A stretch of 64,000 nucleotides of DNA from Lucifuga dentata. Its lineage: Eukaryota; Chordata; Actinopteri; Ophidiiformes; Bythitidae. The position numbers and the translations under genes were made by a program. The stretch is taken from the NCBI GenBank assembly GCA_014773175.1, contig VXCM01002127.1, positions 1 to 64,000 of the forward strand. The letters are read 5' to 3'. Position 1 is the first letter of the stretch. Every line of letters begins with the position of its first letter. Of the stretch, positions 61,401 to 64,000 are shown one piece after another. The notes under the pieces were generated by a model. It was not told where the DNA came from. It made no database searches and saw only the letters and a program-made list of their open reading frames with translations.

Positions 61401-63165
61401 TTACTCTGACTCTTTCTTTCACTATCTGGAAGAAGGAATCAAATAAACAAGATTAATTCTTGCAGGAAATTGTGATTATATTGCAAATATAACAATTCAT
61501 TTAAATATCATCACACACTCCAGATACTGATGCTCGTGTTATTAAAATCAAATTGTACAGACTTAACATGTTTGAGATATGTCATCCATCATAGCAAACA
61601 CGTTTATTACATTTTTTTTTGTTGTTGTTGTTGAATTAACCAGTCAAACACAGATTTCACTGAAGAAAATAGTCCCAGAAGAAGACGACTTTTACAGAAA
61701 ACTAAAAATGGCCGTGTCTTCTACAATCGTGTAAGGTGGGGGTGTATCACCTGAACATTTGATTTTGAAACATTAGGGAATTTGGCAAAATAACAGGAAA
61801 ACTAAGAAACAGTTTTATGTTTTGGAAAATGGTCACGTTCAAAACCAAAAAACAGTAAGTCCTTTAAGACTCATTGCAGGAAATGGAATAAGAGAAAAAG
61901 ACCAGAGAAGAAAGTCAGTCACTGAAGTTTGCTGTGCTTGAATGCTAATGCTCAGTGATTGGCCATCTTTCTGGGCTTTTGCACAATTGATTTGTTAGTG
62001 TGGAAACAAATGCCTCGTATCTCTGAGGAGCCTATAACCATCACCAACACATCAGTGGTACAGCTGAATGGATGATCAACCCTCTGCTTGGCTTCTACAA
62101 AGCTGTTATTGGAAACATTCTCTTGTCACCCATAACAGACACGTCTGACTGTCATGTGAATGTAGCTGATGCAAGGAAGATGTGCTGTTTTCATATGGCT
62201 AAACAGGGGAACGAAGTGCATATGGAGCACATATGTTATGCTAATGCCCAACACATTAGTCTGAAAATGTGTCAGGTAGGCTTGATATGTTGCAACCGTT
62301 TCATAGTGTGTGTTTGATTTGTTGTGAGTAATCAAAGGGTGTAGGTTAGTGTGAGCCACATGCAACCCAATCCAGTTCTACATCAGTCAATCGATCAACA
62401 GAACACCCCATAGCTGGTTCAGGATTAGTATGGATTACTTTCATTCCACAAACAAACTGCTTCAAAGTTGTTCAAAACCGGGCTGAAACTGCCTCCTCAA
62501 AGTCATTTTGCTGCAGTTGTTTTGGTGAAAATTAACCATAATGTCAAAGTGAACCAGAATAACCACCTAAGTGTGAAAACACCCTAAGAAAACCAGTCCA
62601 GAAACACCCCCTGGTGTTCTAGAGGTGCTGTCCATGATTATAGTGTCGTCTGAAATAAATCACGAGGTACATGGGGAGAAAAAGAAGACGGAGATTCTTT
62701 TGCTGATCCCCCCTGACTCATATCTGTGACAAAGCCCTCTGTTTTCCTTTTCATACCTTCCCCTGTTCATTCATCTGCTCCCTCCTCTCATTTCAGATGG
62801 CTGCGATGATCAGTTTGGGCTTCGTTGTCGCCTGGACTCCTTACGTTGTTGTCAGCTTTGCCTCTCAGGAGCAGAACCCCCTCACTCCAGTTGTCAGCCT
62901 CCTCCCCTGCCTTTTTGCCAAGAGCTCTACCGTATACAACCCTTTCATCTATTTCATCTTCCGCCGCACTTCCCAGAACAAGTTCCTCTGCCTGCACAGC
63001 CTCACGTGCTGCTCTCATCAGGTCAAATCGCCTCCTGAAGCTGAAATGGACAAAGGCTCTGACTGCAAGGCTTTCACAGGCAGGAATGGTGAAACCTGCG
63101 TGGGCGTCGTAGCTCCTGGTGGAACGTCTAAAAGCGAGATGATGAGTTCTGGTAATTCTGTATGA
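55421..63165 (+). CDS. non-visual opsin of the neuropsin (Opn5-like) group, four exons, 353 aa
   Basis: Join of 55421-55493, 59810-60103, 61040-61365 and 62797-63165, all GT-AG, giving 353 residues. Opsins are seven-helix receptors that bind retinal and signal through G proteins. Visible landmarks: N32 (1.50), D60 (2.50), C87 and C165 (disulfide), W244 and P246 (6.48/6.50), K273 (retinal Schiff base, bovine K296) and N279-P-F-I-Y283. Position 113 is Tyr (Y90), and E159 aligns with E181, the pattern of Opn5 rather than vertebrate visual opsins. PEPFGxSCxxDW in ECL2 and SKLS near the N-terminus also match Opn5. The E/DRY triplet is V-R-Y (111-113). The start ATG has A at -3 and G at +4; an in-frame TAA lies 78 bp upstream with no ATG between. 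Which fish paralog (opn6/7/8/9) this is cannot be settled from memory. Confidence 0.93.
56055..56189. other. 67-bp direct duplication around N 56122
   Basis: 56055-56121 repeats as 56123-56189; the unit itself contains a roughly 37-bp tandem repeat (cgtaccaaatactaagatat), so part may be real. Confidence 0.75.
56265..56391. other. 63-bp direct duplication around N 56328
   Basis: 56265-56327 repeats as 56329-56391. Confidence 0.85.
57282..57868 (-). mobile_element. TTAA-type element, full copy, inverted
   Basis: 587 bp, TTAA at both ends (57282-57285, 57865-57868), opposite orientation to the other full copies, inside opsin intron 1. Inverted repeats of about 85 bp are clear. Confidence 0.88.
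59810..60103 (+). CDS. opsin exon 2
   Basis: 294 bp, phase 1 at both ends, acceptor ctgcag and donor gtagat. It encodes the rest of helix 1 (AILSILGN), helix 2 (LLTVNLAVTDVGM), C87 at the top of helix 3 and the cytoplasmic end of helix 3, AVMGMVRYLVTG. The residue before the conserved Arg is Val where most opsins have Glu or Asp. Confidence 0.95.
60104..61039 (+). other. opsin intron 2
   Basis: 936 bp, gtagat to cgcag, AT-rich, no recognised repeat. Confidence 0.93.
61040..61365 (+). CDS. opsin exon 3
   Basis: 326 bp, starting phase 1 and ending phase 0; acceptor cgcag and donor gtaaga. It encodes ICL2, helix 4 (AIWLYAGLWALLPLLGW), ECL2 with E159 and C165 in PEPFGLSCSIDW, helix 5 (CTFIPFLIILFTYF) and ICL3 up to IEKKITL. 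The residue after the disulfide Cys is Ser166. Confidence 0.95.
61366..62796 (+). other. opsin intron 3
   Basis: 1431 bp, gtaaga to ttcag. It holds an old TTAA-type fragment at 61535-61869; the rest looks unique. Confidence 0.93.
61535..61869 (+). mobile_element. TTAA-type element, old right part
   Basis: gacttaacatgtttgagata, aaatagtcccagaagaagac, tgtatcacctgaacatttga and agtaagtcctttaag. Left end missing. Confidence 0.7.
62797..63165 (+). CDS. opsin exon 4 and stop
   Basis: 369 bp including TGA at 63163-63165; acceptor tttcag. It encodes helix 6 (MAAMISLGFVVAWTPYVVV), helix 7 with the lysine in LFAKSSTVYNPFIYFIF, then RRTSQNKF and a cytoplasmic tail with Cys296, Cys302 and Cys303 as possible palmitoylation sites. 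The tail is rich in Ser and Thr near its end (SKSEMMSSGNSV), as in receptors phosphorylated by GRKs. No AATAAA is visible between the stop and the window end. Confidence 0.95.
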   Translation: MAAMISLGFVVAWTPYVVVSFASQEQNPLTPVVSLLPCLFAKSSTVYNPFIYFIFRRTSQNKFLCLHSLTCCSHQVKSPPEAEMDKGSDCKAFTGRNGETCVGVVAPGGTSKSEMMSSGNSV

Positions 63166-63722
63166 AAGGAGATTTTTGCTGTCGAGTCCTGCATTTGTTT
63201 GACCCTTTTGTACGCAAGCTCAGAGGTTAAAAGCGTCTCCGGCAGTTTTTAAAAATCAAAGTATGAAGTCAGCACAGGGGGAATAAGGCCAGGATTCTAC
63301 TCGATTTTAGCTTGCTACGTGAGAAATGCTCGCTTTTGTACTTTATGTTAATCTGGAGGATTACGTACTGTATCCACCAGTGCTGAAACAGAAATCATCC
63401 CTGGTCAGCACGGGAACTTCAGAATACGTTTAGTGTAAAAAGAAAAAAAAAAAGATGCTGACAATCGAGGAGTTCAGCATTTCATTTACAGTACAATACG
63501 AAGGCGAAGAAACAGCAGCAAAGTGGATGCTCAATCAGCTTCTCCTCAAACCTTTCAGCCATGTTGCTGCTGACGTCACTTTTCAAAATGCCTCCGCAAC
63601 ATATGAAGGTATTGAGTCTTGAGTGTTCGCACTGAGCGTTATCTCTTGAGGACGTTCACAATCAACACTTCAAACAAATACAGAATACGCACAACAGCCA
63701 TCGTACACACATGTATGCATAG
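63166..63722 (+). other. opsin 3' UTR or downstream DNA
   Basis: Unique-looking sequence with a short A-run near 63441. No AATAAA or ATTAAA was found, so the message end is unknown. Confidence 0.4.
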
Positions 63723-64000
63723 TTAAAGGACAATACCAGTGAGTTTGCATGTTTGAGCCCAATATATACACATTACGTTACTGACAACCACTTTCTGAAG
63801 CTGTAAATTTTAGATTTGTTTTTTCTACCTTCCAGATTGCTGGTTTATTCCAGAACAAATCAGCCAAAGAGACTTGAAATAAGCTTGAGATAAGTAATCC
63901 ATCGCAACAAACTATGTCTATTAAGTTTTTTGTTTTTTTTTGTCAAATTCCCTTTATTTAACCGGTTTTACATGAAGCTGCACAGAAAGTAATTTATGTC
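63723..64000 (+). mobile_element. TTAA-type element, older copy running off the window
   Basis: ttaaaggacaataccagtga, ctaccttccagattgctgg, gagacttgaaataagcttga: left half of an older-type copy, cut by the window end. Confidence 0.75.

Noticed and set aside
62788..63112. Minus-strand and +2 frames overlapping opsin exon 4
   Set aside because: Shadows of the real opsin frame, which has splice signals and conserved motifs.

Overview
This window is vertebrate nuclear DNA, most likely from a teleost fish. It has split genes with GT-AG introns, very dense (CA)n/(GT)n and (CT)n microsatellites, many short inverted-repeat DNA transposons, 5'-truncated LINE tails of the kind common in fish, and a non-visual opsin of the neuropsin class. 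There is no sign of bacterial, organellar or viral gene organisation. Two real protein-coding genes are present, both on the + strand; nearly every other open frame is a shadow of low-complexity or repeat DNA.

Gene 1 (8435-44197) is nkain2, the Na+/K+-transporting ATPase-interacting 2 gene, without its first exon. Six coding exons were placed by hand: 8435-8572, 9585-9665, 25271-25471, 34554-34614, 40566-40647, and a last exon holding only 10 coding bases (44188-44197) that completes the family C-terminus Met-Ser-Lys-stop. They join in frame to 190 residues; with the 18 residues expected from an exon 1 upstream of the window the protein would be 208 residues, the usual length. Bases 1-8434 are therefore taken to be the 3' part of intron 1. 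The 3' UTR probably runs to about 47.1 kb.

Gene 2 (55421-63165) is a complete four-exon opsin of the Opn5 (neuropsin) group: 55421-55493, 59810-60103, 61040-61365, 62797-63165, giving 353 residues. It has the retinal-binding lysine, the ECL2 glutamate counterion site, the disulfide cysteines and NPxxY, but the E/DRY motif reads V-R-Y.

The introns and the 8 kb intergenic gap are mostly repeats: (a) a roughly 580-bp inverted-repeat element inserted at TTAA, present as full copies at 25.7, 39.5, 47.3, 50.7, 54.1 and 57.3 kb plus fragments, twice inserted into an older copy of itself; (b) a repeat family at 11.4, 15.2, 18.0 and 31.8 kb, one copy carrying a 24-bp minisatellite; (c) a tRNA-derived SINE at 16.7 kb inside another repeat whose empty site is at 38.26 kb; (d) LINE remnants at 14.7, 22.2, 28.2 and 35.2 kb; (e) a decayed transposon gene for a Myb/SANT-like protein at 43.2 kb; (f) a GATAC/GGTAC pentamer satellite at 40.9-41.5 kb. 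Twenty-four single N bases mark assembly joins; at least ten are flanked by the same 60-67 bp on both sides, which looks like unmerged contig overlap rather than biology.

I found no RNA gene, CRISPR array or evident new multi-gene system. The most informative points are the micro-coding last exon of nkain2, the unusual residues of the opsin, and the self-nested TTAA element family.
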